A stretch of 64,000 nt of DNA, taken from the NCBI RefSeq assembly GCF_026240015.1, contig NZ_JAPIUX010000008.1, positions 1 through 64,000 on the forward strand. Reading direction: 5' to 3'. The notes under the pieces were generated by a model. That model saw nothing but the letters and a program-made list of their open reading frames with translations, made no database searches and was not told the DNA's origin. The translations under genes were made by a program, and so were the position numbers. The DNA comes from Acetobacter farinalis. GTDB lineage: Bacteria; Pseudomonadota; Alphaproteobacteria; Acetobacterales; Acetobacteraceae. Below are positions 17,514-26,768 of the stretch, in pieces (positions within the stretch are counted from its first letter, which is position 1; the number at the start of each line of letters is the position of its first letter).

Positions 17514-17770
17514 AGGCTGAAGGGCCACCCCTGAAAATTCTTTTCCGCGGGAGGGAGCTTTTCACGGGGTGTCGGCGTTTCAGGGGTGTGCCAGCGCTCG
17601 GCTGGCGGTCCTGCTGTGTTTTTCGCGGCAGGCTCCTGTTGCAGGATCATCACACAGCAGGGGTAATACGAATAACTTCGTAATTGCTGGTATTACACTC
17701 AATCAAAAGTGGCATAAATAAACACGCAACATGTGTGTTTATTAAGTGTGTGGTTGAGGAGCGTTCTGCT
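17514..17770. promoter_or_regulatory. TonB-receptor leader with nested palindromes
   Basis: The region carries GTAATAC (17663-17669) and its inverted copy GTATTAC (17690-17696). Nested inside is a perfect TACGAA-TAAC-TTCGTA palindrome (17667-17682). It lies about 75-110 nt upstream of the receptor start, the right place for an operator such as Fur or another metal regulator. It does not match a Fur box well, so the regulator is not identified. Confidence 0.35.
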
Positions 17771-20419
17771 GTGCGCAAAGGTTTTTCGTCAGAAACAGTT
17801 ATCCGGGTTCGTTCAGCACGGCGAACAATGCCAGAATGCAGGCGGGGGTTTGCATCCGCCCTGCTGGCCGCCACACTTCTGTCCGGCTTTGCCGGAAGCG
17901 AGGCCCTTGCGGCGGGAGCAACGCAGGCAGGCAAGGCTGCCAGACATGCTACCACACGCGCGGCACAGCATAAGGCCACGCATGGGGGTGCCCGGACCTA
18001 TGCTGCGCCGCAGGCGCGCAGTGTGCGCGCCACGGCCTCTCCCGCGGCCTCTTCCAGCCTTACCCCGCAGCAGGTTCAGTCTTTCCGCAGGGATGCGGCC
18101 CCCGCCGCTGTTGCGGCGGAAGGTGAGGAATCCGTGATTGTCACCGGCACGCGTGAAACAGGCCGGAAAGCGCGGGAAAGCCTTTCCCCCATTGATGTCG
18201 TGTCTGCCAAGCAGCTCAGCCAGACCGGCCAGCCCAACCTGCGGGAAGCCCTGGCCCAGCTTCTGCCCTCCCTCACCATGCCAACCGGCGGGTTTGACAG
18301 TGGCGCGCTGACAGACTCCATCAGCCTGCGTGGCCTGAACCCGAATGAAACACTGGTGCTGGTGGACGGAAAGCGCCGCCATACCACAGCCAATATCTAT
18401 GCCGACCCCGGCCCGCAGCAGGGCTCCACGGCGGTTGATATTGACATGATCCCCATGGCCGCCATTGACCATGTGGAAGTGCTGCGTGATGGCGCGTCCG
18501 CCCAGTACGGGTCAGACGCCGTGGCCGGGGTGGTGAATATCATCCTCAAAAAGCAGGACCACGGATTTCATGCGGAATCCATTTCCGGCATTACCGCCGC
18601 CAAGGATGGCTTCCAGCAGGGCGTGTATCTGGATGGCGGGGCAAGGCTCGGCGAACGCGGCTTTGTGCATGTGAGCGGGGATTTCTATCATACCGATCAC
18701 ACCTACCGCAGCGCCCCGGATGCCCGGACCGGCCAGAAGGACAATAACGTGCTGGGCCAGCCCGAGCAGACGCGTGAAAGCGTTGCCATCAAGGCCGGGT
18801 ATGACCTGACAGACAGCATTCAGCTTTACGGCACGGGTACCTATGCGCACCGGCATGCGGAGTCCTATCAGAACTATCGTCTGGCCAGCTCTCTGGCGAA
18901 ATATCCCGGTTATGCCGCCATTTATCCGTGGGGCTATTCCCCGCTGGAAACCAATGAAGAAAATGATTTCGAGCTGACAGCAGGGGTCAAGGGAAAACTG
19001 GCTGGCTGGAACTGGGATCTTTCTTCAGTCTATGGCCGGGATTTTGATGATATCGGTCTGATTAATTCCGCCAATCTGGCGCTGGAGAAAAACACCGGTC
19101 GTACGCGTACACATTTTGATGTGCAGGGCTTTAACAATTCGCAGTGGAGCAACAGTCTCGATCTTTCGCGCAAGTTCCACTTCTCCGGCTGGCCGCATGA
19201 CATCAACGTGGCCGGAGGAACCTCCTACCGGTATGAAAGCTATTCCATCGGCACCGGAGATGCCGCGTCTCTGTATGGCAGCGGGTCTGACGCCATGGCA
19301 GGCACCAACCCCGGCAATGCGGGCAATTTCAGCCGGGATGTCGTGTCTGGCTATGTCGATGTTGCAACCTCTCTGACACGCCACTGGCAGGTCGATCTTG
19401 CAGGCCGGTACGAGCACTATACAGATGTGGGTGATACCGAAACCGGCAAGATCGCCACACGCTATGAGGTTTCTCCGCGTCTTGCGTTCCGCGCAACGAT
19501 CTCGACCGGTTTCCATGCTCCCACGCTGGCGCAGGAGCATTACAGCGCACTGGCTATCTCCCCCACGGCCGCGCGTGGCCTGATTGCCGTGAACTCTCCG
19601 GGCGCGCTGGCCAATGGTTCCTCTCCGCTCAAGCCGGAGCGTTCCACCAATGCCAGCGGCGGAATTGTCATGGAGCCGTTCCGCAAATTGCATGTGACAG
19701 TCGATGTTTATCAGATCAACCTGCGTGATCAGATCATGCCGGGCGGGCAGGTTTATGGTGCGCAGGCGGCGTCAGCCCTCACCATGAACGGCTTTGCCCT
19801 GCCGAGTGATGTGAATACATGGAGCCCGGCTTCTCTCTCCACCCACTGGTTTGCCAATGTGGCCAGCACTCGCACGCAGGGGCTGGACCTGACAGCAACC
19901 TACCCCACACAACTGGGCACTATCGGGCGGATCGACTGGGATGTCGCCATCAACCTCAACCGCACGCGCCTGACCCATCAGGGGACAGATGCGCAGGGAA
20001 ATCCGCTGATGAATGCGCAGAGTATTGCGTATCTCACCACGGCTTATCCGCGCAGCAAGATGATTTTTGGCGGGCGTTTCACAAGCGGGAAATGGACAGT
20101 CGGGGTGCATGAAATCCGGTATGGCCAGACAACCTCCCAGCTCACTTATTACGGGGGTGCGGGCAACACCAGCTCCCTGTCCAGCACGGTGTTCAGAGAG
20201 TTCCATAACACACCGAAATTTATCACGAATCTGGAAGTGACATACCGCGTGCACCCCAGACTGGCGCTGACACTGGGTGGCAACAACATGTTTGATGCCC
20301 GCCCCAGCCGCGTGCCGGACAACAACCGCTATCTTGGCGCACCGCAATACTACATGAGCACATCCCAGCTTGGCATGAATGGCGGGTTCTATTACCTGCG
20401 GGGTGATCTCAGCTTCTAA
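17771..20419 (+). CDS. TonB-dependent outer-membrane receptor
   Basis: An 882-residue outer-membrane importer driven by TonB-ExbBD. After the leader comes a signal peptide (hydrophobic SALLAATLLSGFAG, cleaved near ALAAG). The plug domain has the TonB-box-like EESVIVTGTRETGRKARES, SLRGLNPNETLVLVDGKRR and VEVLRDGASAQYGSDAVAGVVNIILKK. The rest is beta-barrel with a C-terminal aromatic residue (LRGDLSF). The GTG at 17771 is chosen because GAGGAG lies nine bases upstream; the ATG at 17828 has none. The ligand (siderophore, sugar or other) cannot be told. It ends before a strong terminator and is not in an operon. Confidence 0.92.
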   Translation: MRKGFSSETVIRVRSARRTMPECRRGFASALLAATLLSGFAGSEALAAGATQAGKAARHATTRAAQHKATHGGARTYAAPQARSVRATASPAASSSLTPQQVQSFRRDAAPAAVAAEGEESVIVTGTRETGRKARESLSPIDVVSAKQLSQTGQPNLREALAQLLPSLTMPTGGFDSGALTDSISLRGLNPNETLVLVDGKRRHTTANIYADPGPQQGSTAVDIDMIPMAAIDHVEVLRDGASAQYGSDAVAGVVNIILKKQDHGFHAESISGITAAKDGFQQGVYLDGGARLGERGFVHVSGDFYHTDHTYRSAPDARTGQKDNNVLGQPEQTRESVAIKAGYDLTDSIQLYGTGTYAHRHAESYQNYRLASSLAKYPGYAAIYPWGYSPLETNEENDFELTAGVKGKLAGWNWDLSSVYGRDFDDIGLINSANLALEKNTGRTRTHFDVQGFNNSQWSNSLDLSRKFHFSGWPHDINVAGGTSYRYESYSIGTGDAASLYGSGSDAMAGTNPGNAGNFSRDVVSGYVDVATSLTRHWQVDLAGRYEHYTDVGDTETGKIATRYEVSPRLAFRATISTGFHAPTLAQEHYSALAISPTAARGLIAVNSPGALANGSSPLKPERSTNASGGIVMEPFRKLHVTVDVYQINLRDQIMPGGQVYGAQAASALTMNGFALPSDVNTWSPASLSTHWFANVASTRTQGLDLTATYPTQLGTIGRIDWDVAINLNRTRLTHQGTDAQGNPLMNAQSIAYLTTAYPRSKMIFGGRFTSGKWTVGVHEIRYGQTTSQLTYYGGAGNTSSLSSTVFREFHNTPKFITNLEVTYRVHPRLALTLGGNNMFDARPSRVPDNNRYLGAPQYYMSTSQLGMNGGFYYLRGDLSF

Positions 20420-20600
20420 GAAAGCGTAGCGCGACTTTTTAGAATGATCTGCTTTTGGTTGTGATATTTGGCCATGGTCCATGCGTTTTTCGTTTCTGGA
20501 GAACGCATGGATAAAGGCCCGGAACGGGTGTCTGGTCTATCTGACGGTTTTGGAAATCAGGCTGGGTCAGTCAGCATGTTTTCCTTTTTCTTGGTTTAAG

Positions 20601-20650
20601 AAAAAACGCCTGTGCGCACTGGATTTTCCAGTCTGCACAGGCGTTTTTTT
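20601..20650. terminator. bidirectional terminator
   Basis: A perfect hairpin with AAAAAACGCCTGTGC at 20601-20615 and GCACAGGCGTTTTTTT at 20635-20650, with an A run on one side and a T run on the other. It sits between the converging TonB-receptor and dihydroxyacetone kinase genes and should stop transcription from both strands. Confidence 0.9.
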
Positions 20651-20688
20651 GTTCTGGCAAGGGAGGCCCTTCCTTGCAGCAGGCAGGG

Positions 20689-22335
20689 TCAGATTTTGCG
20701 GGCGAGGGCCTCGAACACGCAGGCAACGGCTTCCGCGCCGGGGTCCGGCACGTTGGCCAGTTTGGCTTCCGGCACGTAGGAGGCGCGGCCCGCGTTTGCG
20801 CGGGTCATGTGTTTTGTGGCGTCTGCGCCAGCACGGGCGGCCTGTGCGGCGTCCGCCAGAGAGCCTCCGTCCGCCAGAACCGTCAAGGCCGGTTGCAGGG
20901 CATCAATCATGGTGCGGTCACCCGGTTTGGCTCCGCCATGCTGCTGCACGGCGTTCAGCCCTTCCAGCAGAGCCTTCTGCCATGGGCCTGTGCTGCGCCC
21001 TGCGGCAGAGAACAGGATGGAGAGCAGAACACCGCTGGACCCCCCGGCATGGCGCGCCAGAACTGCCCCGATCGTGGAGAGCAGCGGCAGAGGCTCGGCC
21101 AGAGGCAAGCGGTCTATCGTTTTCAGAATTTCCTGAGCGCCCTCTGCAAAGGTAGACCCGGCATCACCATCGCCAATCTGGGCATCCAGCGCATTCAGCG
21201 CGTCCTTGTTCTTGATCAGGGTTTCTGCGGCCAGCCGGATGGCAGCTTCGACCTTGGGGGAAGAGGAGGGCGGGAAGCGGAAAGTTTTCGGCAGTTCCGG
21301 CAGGGGGCGCACGGCGGGCGCTCCGAACGGGGCGGAACCCGGCCACGCCCAGGCTTCCACCGGTGCGTTCAGGGCTGTGCGGATGTCCTCATTCAGCGGG
21401 ATGGCTGTCAGGGAAAAGCCATTCATATCCAGCGCTGTCATCATGGGGGCCGGGCCGATAATCAGATCAACCTGTTTGGCCAGATCGGTTTTGGCAAAGG
21501 ATGTGAGCAGCAGTGTCATTTCAATGGGCGGTACGGCGCCCAGCATGTTCAGCAGCAGGCCGTAGCGCTCATGCTGGCCCGGTGGGTTTTTGGCCGGCAG
21601 GGCTTTGGAGAGGGTGTCAGCGGCCAGCGCCATCAGCGTATCAGCGTCAGCCAGTGCAATCTGCTGTGCGCCGGGCTCACCATGGATGCCCAGCCCGAGT
21701 TCCGCCTGGTCAGCCGCCAGACGGCTGGTGTGGGCGGGGTCATAAGCGTTGCAGTCGCTCAGGGAAAGGCCAAGGGAGGAAATGCGCGCGGCGGCAGCGC
21801 GGGCGCGTTCTGCCACACGGGCCAGAGGCTCGCCTTGCCGGGCCGCATGGCCGGCAATTTTATGCACCAGAAGAGTGCCCGCCAGACCACGGGCAAAGTG
21901 ATTATCAGGCAGGGCAATATCATCCCCCACCACCACGGTTTCCACCTGATACCCCATACCCCGCGCCTGCTCGGCCGCCAGAGCGAAGTTCAGCCGGTCT
22001 CCCGTATAGCTTTTGATCACCAGCAGGCAGCCTGCCTTGCCGGTAACAGCCAGAATCCCTGCCAGAACAGCATCCACACTGGGAGAGGCGAAAACAGACC
22101 CGCAGATGGCGGCATCCAGCATCCCCGCCCCCACAAACCCCGCATGGGTGGGTTCATGCCCGGCCCCGCCGCCGGAAATAATCGCCACATGCTCCGGATT
22201 CCGCTCTTTTCGTATCACAACGCGGATGTCCGGATAGCCATCCAGTCGGCAGAGATGCTGGCCCATGGAGGAGCGGAGCAGACCATCCAGAGAGTCGCCT
22301 ACAAGTGTTTCGCGAGTGTTGAAAAAGCGCTTCAT
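20689..22335 (-). CDS. dihydroxyacetone kinase, fused DhaK-DhaL, ATP-dependent
   Basis: Phosphorylates dihydroxyacetone to DHAP. The 548-residue single chain has a DhaK part with GGGAGHEPTHAGFVG (His60 region), the covalent-substrate His in GIHGEPG, and KSYTGDRLNF. A linker leads to the DhaL part with the Mg-binding IGDGDAGSTFAEGA and GGSSGVLLS. The fusion marks an ATP-using enzyme rather than a PTS-linked one. The start at 22335 (MKRFFN) is chosen for GAGGGAG ten bases upstream. In acetic acid bacteria such a kinase lets dihydroxyacetone, made from glycerol by the membrane dehydrogenase, enter central metabolism. Confidence 0.94.
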   Translation of the reverse strand: MKRFFNTRETLVGDSLDGLLRSSMGQHLCRLDGYPDIRVVIRKERNPEHVAIISGGGAGHEPTHAGFVGAGMLDAAICGSVFASPSVDAVLAGILAVTGKAGCLLVIKSYTGDRLNFALAAEQARGMGYQVETVVVGDDIALPDNHFARGLAGTLLVHKIAGHAARQGEPLARVAERARAAAARISSLGLSLSDCNAYDPAHTSRLAADQAELGLGIHGEPGAQQIALADADTLMALAADTLSKALPAKNPPGQHERYGLLLNMLGAVPPIEMTLLLTSFAKTDLAKQVDLIIGPAPMMTALDMNGFSLTAIPLNEDIRTALNAPVEAWAWPGSAPFGAPAVRPLPELPKTFRFPPSSSPKVEAAIRLAAETLIKNKDALNALDAQIGDGDAGSTFAEGAQEILKTIDRLPLAEPLPLLSTIGAVLARHAGGSSGVLLSILFSAAGRSTGPWQKALLEGLNAVQQHGGAKPGDRTMIDALQPALTVLADGGSLADAAQAARAGADATKHMTRANAGRASYVPEAKLANVPDPGAEAVACVFEALARKI

Positions 22336-22895
22336 GGATAATCTGCTCCCTCGTTGTGCTGAGTACAAGAGAGTTCAGACTAGTCCGGTTCCCCACGCAT
22401 GTGGAATGGGGGGGACAGGCCGTGGCTATCAAATCAGGCCATCCGGCCCCGTGCGTCGGGGGTAAAACCCTGTGCCCGGGCAAGCCAAAACTGCGGGCTT
22501 TATGCGTTTTATGGCAGGATTATCCGGAAAGGCAGGGAGGCAGGGGTGTCCCGGTTTGTCCCGCTGCCATGAGAGGCCATCAAATGTTTGTTATTTCCAG
22601 ACTCACCGTGCCGCATCGCCAGTTGATGCCCGTGTTGAGGTCTGTGTGCCGTGGTCCCTGTGCCGGGTGTGTCAGGCCCCCTGATGTCAGCCGCTCTCGC
22701 TGCGGTGCGGTGTCGGAAGCCTGAAGAGGCGAGAATGGGTCTAAGAGCGCCCGTTTCCGACTGTAATGAGAGGGGTTGGTGTAAACGGATAAAGAACTAA
22801 AAATAATCGGTGTTTTTTAGAAAATATGGTCTGCGGAGTTACTGAAGTCCGCGGTCTCTCCCCTCTGCATCTGGTGCAGAGGGGATAGGAGGGGC
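22336..22895. other. intergenic region between kinase and thiC, no gene
   Basis: About 560 bases with no convincing coding frame. It contains the promoter side of the kinase gene near 22340-22420. At 22860-22884, a perfect 10-bp hairpin (CCCCTCTGCA/TGCAGAGGGG) sits 12 nt beyond the thiC stop. The hairpin has no T run but is the likely thiC transcript end. Confidence 0.5.
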
Positions 22896-24764
22896 TTATT
22901 CAGCAGGAACGTAGACAGTGCCGCCAGCTTTGCGGAACTCTTCGTTCTTCTGCTCAATGCCCGCCATACGCACGGCATCTTCCTTCAGATCCTGACTGAT
23001 CCGCATGGAGCAGAACTTCGGGCCGCACATGGAGCAGAAGTGAGCGGATTTGTGCGCTTCCTTCGGCATGGTTTCATCGTGATACGCACAGGCTGTATCC
23101 GGATCGAGCGAAAGATTGAACTGGTCCTGCCAGCGGAAGGAGAAACGTGCCCGGCTCAGGGCATCATCCCGCAGTTTTGCCGCCGGGTGGCCTTTGGCGA
23201 GGTCGGCGGCGTGGGCTGCAATCCGGTAGGTAATCACACCGGTTTTCACATCGTTGCGGTCCGGCAGGCCCAGATGTTCCTTGGGAGTCACGTAGCAGAG
23301 CATGGCAGTACCAAACCAGCCGATCATGGCCGCGCCAATGGCAGAGGTGATGTGGTCATACCCCGGAGCGATATCGGTGGTCAGTGGCCCGAGCGTGTAG
23401 AACGGGGCTTCACCACAGTCACGCAGCTGCTTGTCCATGTTTTCCTTGATCTTGTGCATGGGCACATGCCCCGGCCCTTCGATCATGACCTGGCAGCCCT
23501 TGGCCCAGGCAATCTGGGTCAGTTCGCCCAGAGTTTCCAGCTCGGCAAACTGGGCGGCATCATTCGCGTCCGCAATGCTGCCGGGGCGCAGGCCATCCCC
23601 CAGAGAGAAGGACACATCATAGGCGCGCATGATGTCACAAATCTCTTCAAAATGCTCATACAGGAAGCTTTCCCGATGCCCGTTCAGGCACCAGCTTGCC
23701 ATGATGGAGCCGCCGCGGGAGACAATGCCCGTCACGCGGTTGGCTGTCAGCGGAACATGCTGGAGGCGAACGCCTGCGTGGATGGTGAAGTAATCCACAC
23801 CCTGTTCCGCCTGCTCGATCAGGGTATCCCGGAACACTTCCCAGTTCAGTTTGCTGACATCCCCGCCCACTTTTTCAAGAGCCTGATACAGCGGCACGGT
23901 GCCAATGGGGGTGGGAGAGTTACGCAGGATCCAGTCACGAATGTTATGGATGTTGCGGCCGGTGGAAAGGTCCATCACGGTATCCGCACCCCAGCGGATG
24001 GACCAGACCAGCTTTTCCACTTCTTCAGCGGCGGAAGAGGTGACGGCAGAATTGCCGATATTGGCGTTCACTTTCACAAGGAAGTTACGGCCAATAATCA
24101 CCGGCTCCAGTTCCGGGTGATTGATGTTTGCCGGAATAATGGCGCGGCCACGGGCAATTTCTTCCCGCACGAATTCCGGTGTCACGAAAGACGGAATGGC
24201 CGCGCCGAATGAGTCACCATCCGCAAGGCGGGCCGCGGCCTCATCCGCTGCTTTCAGGCGGCCGAGATTTTCGCGGTGCGCGACATAGATCATCTCTTCC
24301 GTGATCACACCGGCTTTTGCGAATTCATACTGCGTGACAGGCTGGCCGGCCTGCCCCTTCAGAACCGTGTGCGGGGCAGGGCAGGGGGCAACAAGCTGTT
24401 CGCCCTGTGCGTTGCCATTATCTTCCGGCTTTACCGCGCGGGGCGTGGCCTGAACCAGATTGCGCTTTGCCAGCCAGGGGGCGCGGGGCTTGGGCAGGCC
24501 GGCGCGCACGTCAATCTGTTCTGCCTCGTCCGTGTAGGGGCCGGACGTATCATACACGCGCAAAGGCGGTTCGTTGGCAGAGGGGTCCAGCAGGATTTCA
24601 CGGAACGGAACACGGATGTCCGGCCGGTCTGCCGGGCTCGAATAGACTTTTCTGGAACCACGAATGGGGCCGGTTGTCACCTGGCCGGGGGCCGGGGCCG
24701 CTGTGTTGGCAGGTTTCGGGTTGCCGGTTACCGCCTGCGTGGCGGGTGTGTCAGTTCGGGTCAT
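22896..24764 (-). CDS. thiC: phosphomethylpyrimidine synthase ThiC
   Basis: Radical-SAM enzyme turning aminoimidazole ribotide into the thiamine pyrimidine HMP-P. The 622-residue protein has the C-terminal CSMCGPKFC (C-X2-C-X4-C) motif that holds the [4Fe-4S] cluster, SRGGSIMASWCLNGHRESF, IEGPGHVPMHKIKENM and GPLTTDIAPGYDHI. The ATG at 24764 has GAGGAG seven bases upstream. The N-terminus is a low-complexity Pro/Ala/Thr stretch of about 30 residues. Expression is controlled by the TPP riboswitch upstream. Confidence 0.97.
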   Translation of the reverse strand: MTRTDTPATQAVTGNPKPANTAAPAPGQVTTGPIRGSRKVYSSPADRPDIRVPFREILLDPSANEPPLRVYDTSGPYTDEAEQIDVRAGLPKPRAPWLAKRNLVQATPRAVKPEDNGNAQGEQLVAPCPAPHTVLKGQAGQPVTQYEFAKAGVITEEMIYVAHRENLGRLKAADEAAARLADGDSFGAAIPSFVTPEFVREEIARGRAIIPANINHPELEPVIIGRNFLVKVNANIGNSAVTSSAAEEVEKLVWSIRWGADTVMDLSTGRNIHNIRDWILRNSPTPIGTVPLYQALEKVGGDVSKLNWEVFRDTLIEQAEQGVDYFTIHAGVRLQHVPLTANRVTGIVSRGGSIMASWCLNGHRESFLYEHFEEICDIMRAYDVSFSLGDGLRPGSIADANDAAQFAELETLGELTQIAWAKGCQVMIEGPGHVPMHKIKENMDKQLRDCGEAPFYTLGPLTTDIAPGYDHITSAIGAAMIGWFGTAMLCYVTPKEHLGLPDRNDVKTGVITYRIAAHAADLAKGHPAAKLRDDALSRARFSFRWQDQFNLSLDPDTACAYHDETMPKEAHKSAHFCSMCGPKFCSMRISQDLKEDAVRMAGIEQKNEEFRKAGGTVYVPAE

Positions 24765-24860
24765 TAACGCTCTCCTCTGCCCAGAGGAGGACAGAAGCCG
24801 GAAGTGGCTCCGCTGCATGGGGGGACACGTATACAGCCCTGCAACGGCGAACGTCTTCTG

Positions 24861-24990
24861 GCACCAGTCCCTCCGCCGGTATGATCCGGATCAGGTTCCC
24901 CACCAGGTGCGGTATGCCTCTGGTGGCAGGGTCACCACGCGTTGCCCTTGCGGGACAGAGTGGCCTCTCAGTTCCTTGCCGGAACACCCC
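24861..24990 (-). promoter_or_regulatory. TPP riboswitch (THI element) of thiC
   Basis: On the minus strand the region begins GGGGTGTTCCGG, then AACTGAGAGG (the conserved CTGAGA), and later ACCTGATCCGGATCATACC and GGCGGAGGGA, the hallmark strings of the THI box. It lies about 100 nt ahead of the thiC start and should shut the gene when thiamine pyrophosphate is abundant. Confidence 0.95.
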
Positions 24991-25224
24991 TTGGTCTCTT
25001 TGTGGCCCCGAGCAGATAGCGTTCCGGAGTGGTCTGTCAAGAAAAATCCGGATGAGGTGAGGAGATGTCCCGGGAACCCCCATCACATTGTGGTGTTACG
25101 AAGGGGTCTGTTCAGCAGGCGGAACGACACGAAAACAGGCGCATTGGAAATGTCTGGTCCGCCGGGAGTAAGAAAGGGGTTCATTCACCGTGCACTTGTT
25201 GCAAGGGGGTGGTATTAAAAAATC

Positions 25225-26673
25225 ATGAAGTTAGATAACAGGAAGACTAAAAGTATAATATATCGTGTCAAAATATCTCAAAATGCGCATCTTGTCTTAT
25301 GGTTGGCATCTCTTGTTTCGGCAATATGTGGCGGACTTTACGGGTATGACACGGGTATTATTTCTGGAACTCTCCTTCTTATTACTAAAGATTTGCACCT
25401 GACATCAGGGCAGGAAGAGCTTGTGACGTCTGCCATCCTTGTTGGGGCGGTTGTGGGGGCTTTGTGTATCTCCTGGCTTTCTGAACGCTTCGGGCGGCGG
25501 ATGTCGGTTATGGTTGTCACGGCGGTGTTTGTGGTGGGCGCGGTGGCCTGTTCCCGCGCGCCAGATGTGACATCTCTGGTTATTGCCCGTGTTTTTCTGG
25601 GTCTTGCCGTTGGGGGTGCCACGCAGGTGGTGCCAACTTATATTTCCGAACTTGCGCCAGCCAGCAAGCGCGGCAATCTGGTGACCATGTTTAACGTTGC
25701 GATTGGTGTGGGGATTTTTCTGGCCAATCTTGTTGGCTTTGTGATGCGGGATGCCTGGGGTTGGCGTCCGATGATTTCTGTTGCGGCAATTCCGGCGGCA
25801 TTTGTTTTTGTCTGCATGTTCTTCCTGCCGAAAAGCCCGCGCTGGACGGCAGACAATGAAGGATTGACCTCTGCGGTGGAGCAGCTTGGTCGTGTTCGGA
25901 GTTCTCACAAGACCATTCACCGGGAAATTCGGGAAATTCAAAAAAACGCGTCCGACATGGATGAAACTGAACGCGGCTGGAAAGGTCTGATGCTGCCGTG
26001 GGCTCGTCCGGCGGTTGTCGCGGCGTTGGGGATTGCCTTTTTCACGCAGGCGGGTGGCCTGGAGATGATGATCTATTATGCCCCCACCTTCCTGTCAGAC
26101 GCAGGGTTTGGCAATTCCTCCGCCTTGCTGGCCAGTCTGGGGATTGCCATCGTCTATCTCATCATGACGTTGCTGGGCTGCATTTTTGTAGACCGGATCG
26201 GCCGCCGCCGCCTGATTCTCATCATGGGGCCGGGGTCTGTCATCAGCCTGCTCGGGCTGGGGGTCATGTTCGCGCTTCATCCCGACAAGGGCAGTGTGGG
26301 GAGCTGGGCAATTATCGCGTTCATGCTTCTGTTCATGATGTTCAACGCGGGCGGTATTCAGGTTGTGGGCTGGCTGCTGGGGGCTGAACTGTTCCCGCTG
26401 CCCATGCGGGCCGCTGCAACCAGCCTGCATGCTGCCGTGCTGTGGGGGGCCGATCTTCTTGTCACCTCTACGGCACTGACACTGGTGCAGCTTGTCACAC
26501 TGGGCGGCACCATGTGGATTTATGCAGGGGTTAATCTGGCTTCCGTGATTTTTGTCTACTTCCTTGTGCCGGAAACAGCCGGGGCCTCACTGGAAGATAT
26601 CGAAGCCGCTCTGCGGCGGGGCGAGTTCCGGCCGCGCCGGGGGGAGGATCCGCGCATCCGCTCCTCGCACTAA
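25225..26673 (+). CDS. MFS sugar porter (sugar:H+ symporter type)
   Basis: A 482-residue inner-membrane protein with 12 predicted helices. Sugar-porter signatures: GGLYGYDTGIISG in helix 1, SERFGRRMSV after helix 2, VGGATQVVPTYISELAP in helix 4, FLPKSPRW at the end of helix 6, VDRIGRRRLIL between helices 8 and 9, and VPETAGASLEDIE at the end. It resembles XylE/GalP-type porters; the exact sugar is unknown. The start ATG lies about 15 nt after an AGGGGG. A hairpin at 26735 ends the transcript. Confidence 0.9.
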   Translation: MKLDNRKTKSIIYRVKISQNAHLVLWLASLVSAICGGLYGYDTGIISGTLLLITKDLHLTSGQEELVTSAILVGAVVGALCISWLSERFGRRMSVMVVTAVFVVGAVACSRAPDVTSLVIARVFLGLAVGGATQVVPTYISELAPASKRGNLVTMFNVAIGVGIFLANLVGFVMRDAWGWRPMISVAAIPAAFVFVCMFFLPKSPRWTADNEGLTSAVEQLGRVRSSHKTIHREIREIQKNASDMDETERGWKGLMLPWARPAVVAALGIAFFTQAGGLEMMIYYAPTFLSDAGFGNSSALLASLGIAIVYLIMTLLGCIFVDRIGRRRLILIMGPGSVISLLGLGVMFALHPDKGSVGSWAIIAFMLLFMMFNAGGIQVVGWLLGAELFPLPMRAAATSLHAAVLWGADLLVTSTALTLVQLVTLGGTMWIYAGVNLASVIFVYFLVPETAGASLEDIEAALRRGEFRPRRGEDPRIRSSH

Positions 26674-26734
26674 AGAGGAAAGCAGGGGGATGTTCCCTCT
26701 GCCTGATCCCGGTTTTGCGGTGAAAAGTGAAAAG

Positions 26735-26756
26735 AAAGGCTCCTGCGGGAGCCTTT
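26735..26756. terminator. hairpin terminator, probably bidirectional
   Basis: AAAGGCTCC and GGAGCCTTT form a 9-bp stem with a TGCG loop. On the minus strand it is followed by a T-rich stretch, fitting the end of the acetoin reductase transcript; the sugar porter ends on the other side. Confidence 0.75.
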
Positions 26757-26768
26757 CCTGTTGTGGTT

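Noticed and set aside
16092..17528. A 478-codon frame on the minus strand, opposite the ABC exporter.
   Set aside because: The + strand carries Walker A, signature and Walker B motifs; the minus frame has no domain.
17672..17683. ATAACTTCGTA, matching 11 bases of a loxP arm.
   Set aside because: The second arm and spacer of loxP are absent, and the match is explained by the local TACGAA-TAAC-TTCGTA palindrome.
22356..22724. A 122-codon frame between the kinase and thiC.
   Set aside because: Low-complexity translation, no ribosome binding site and no family resemblance.
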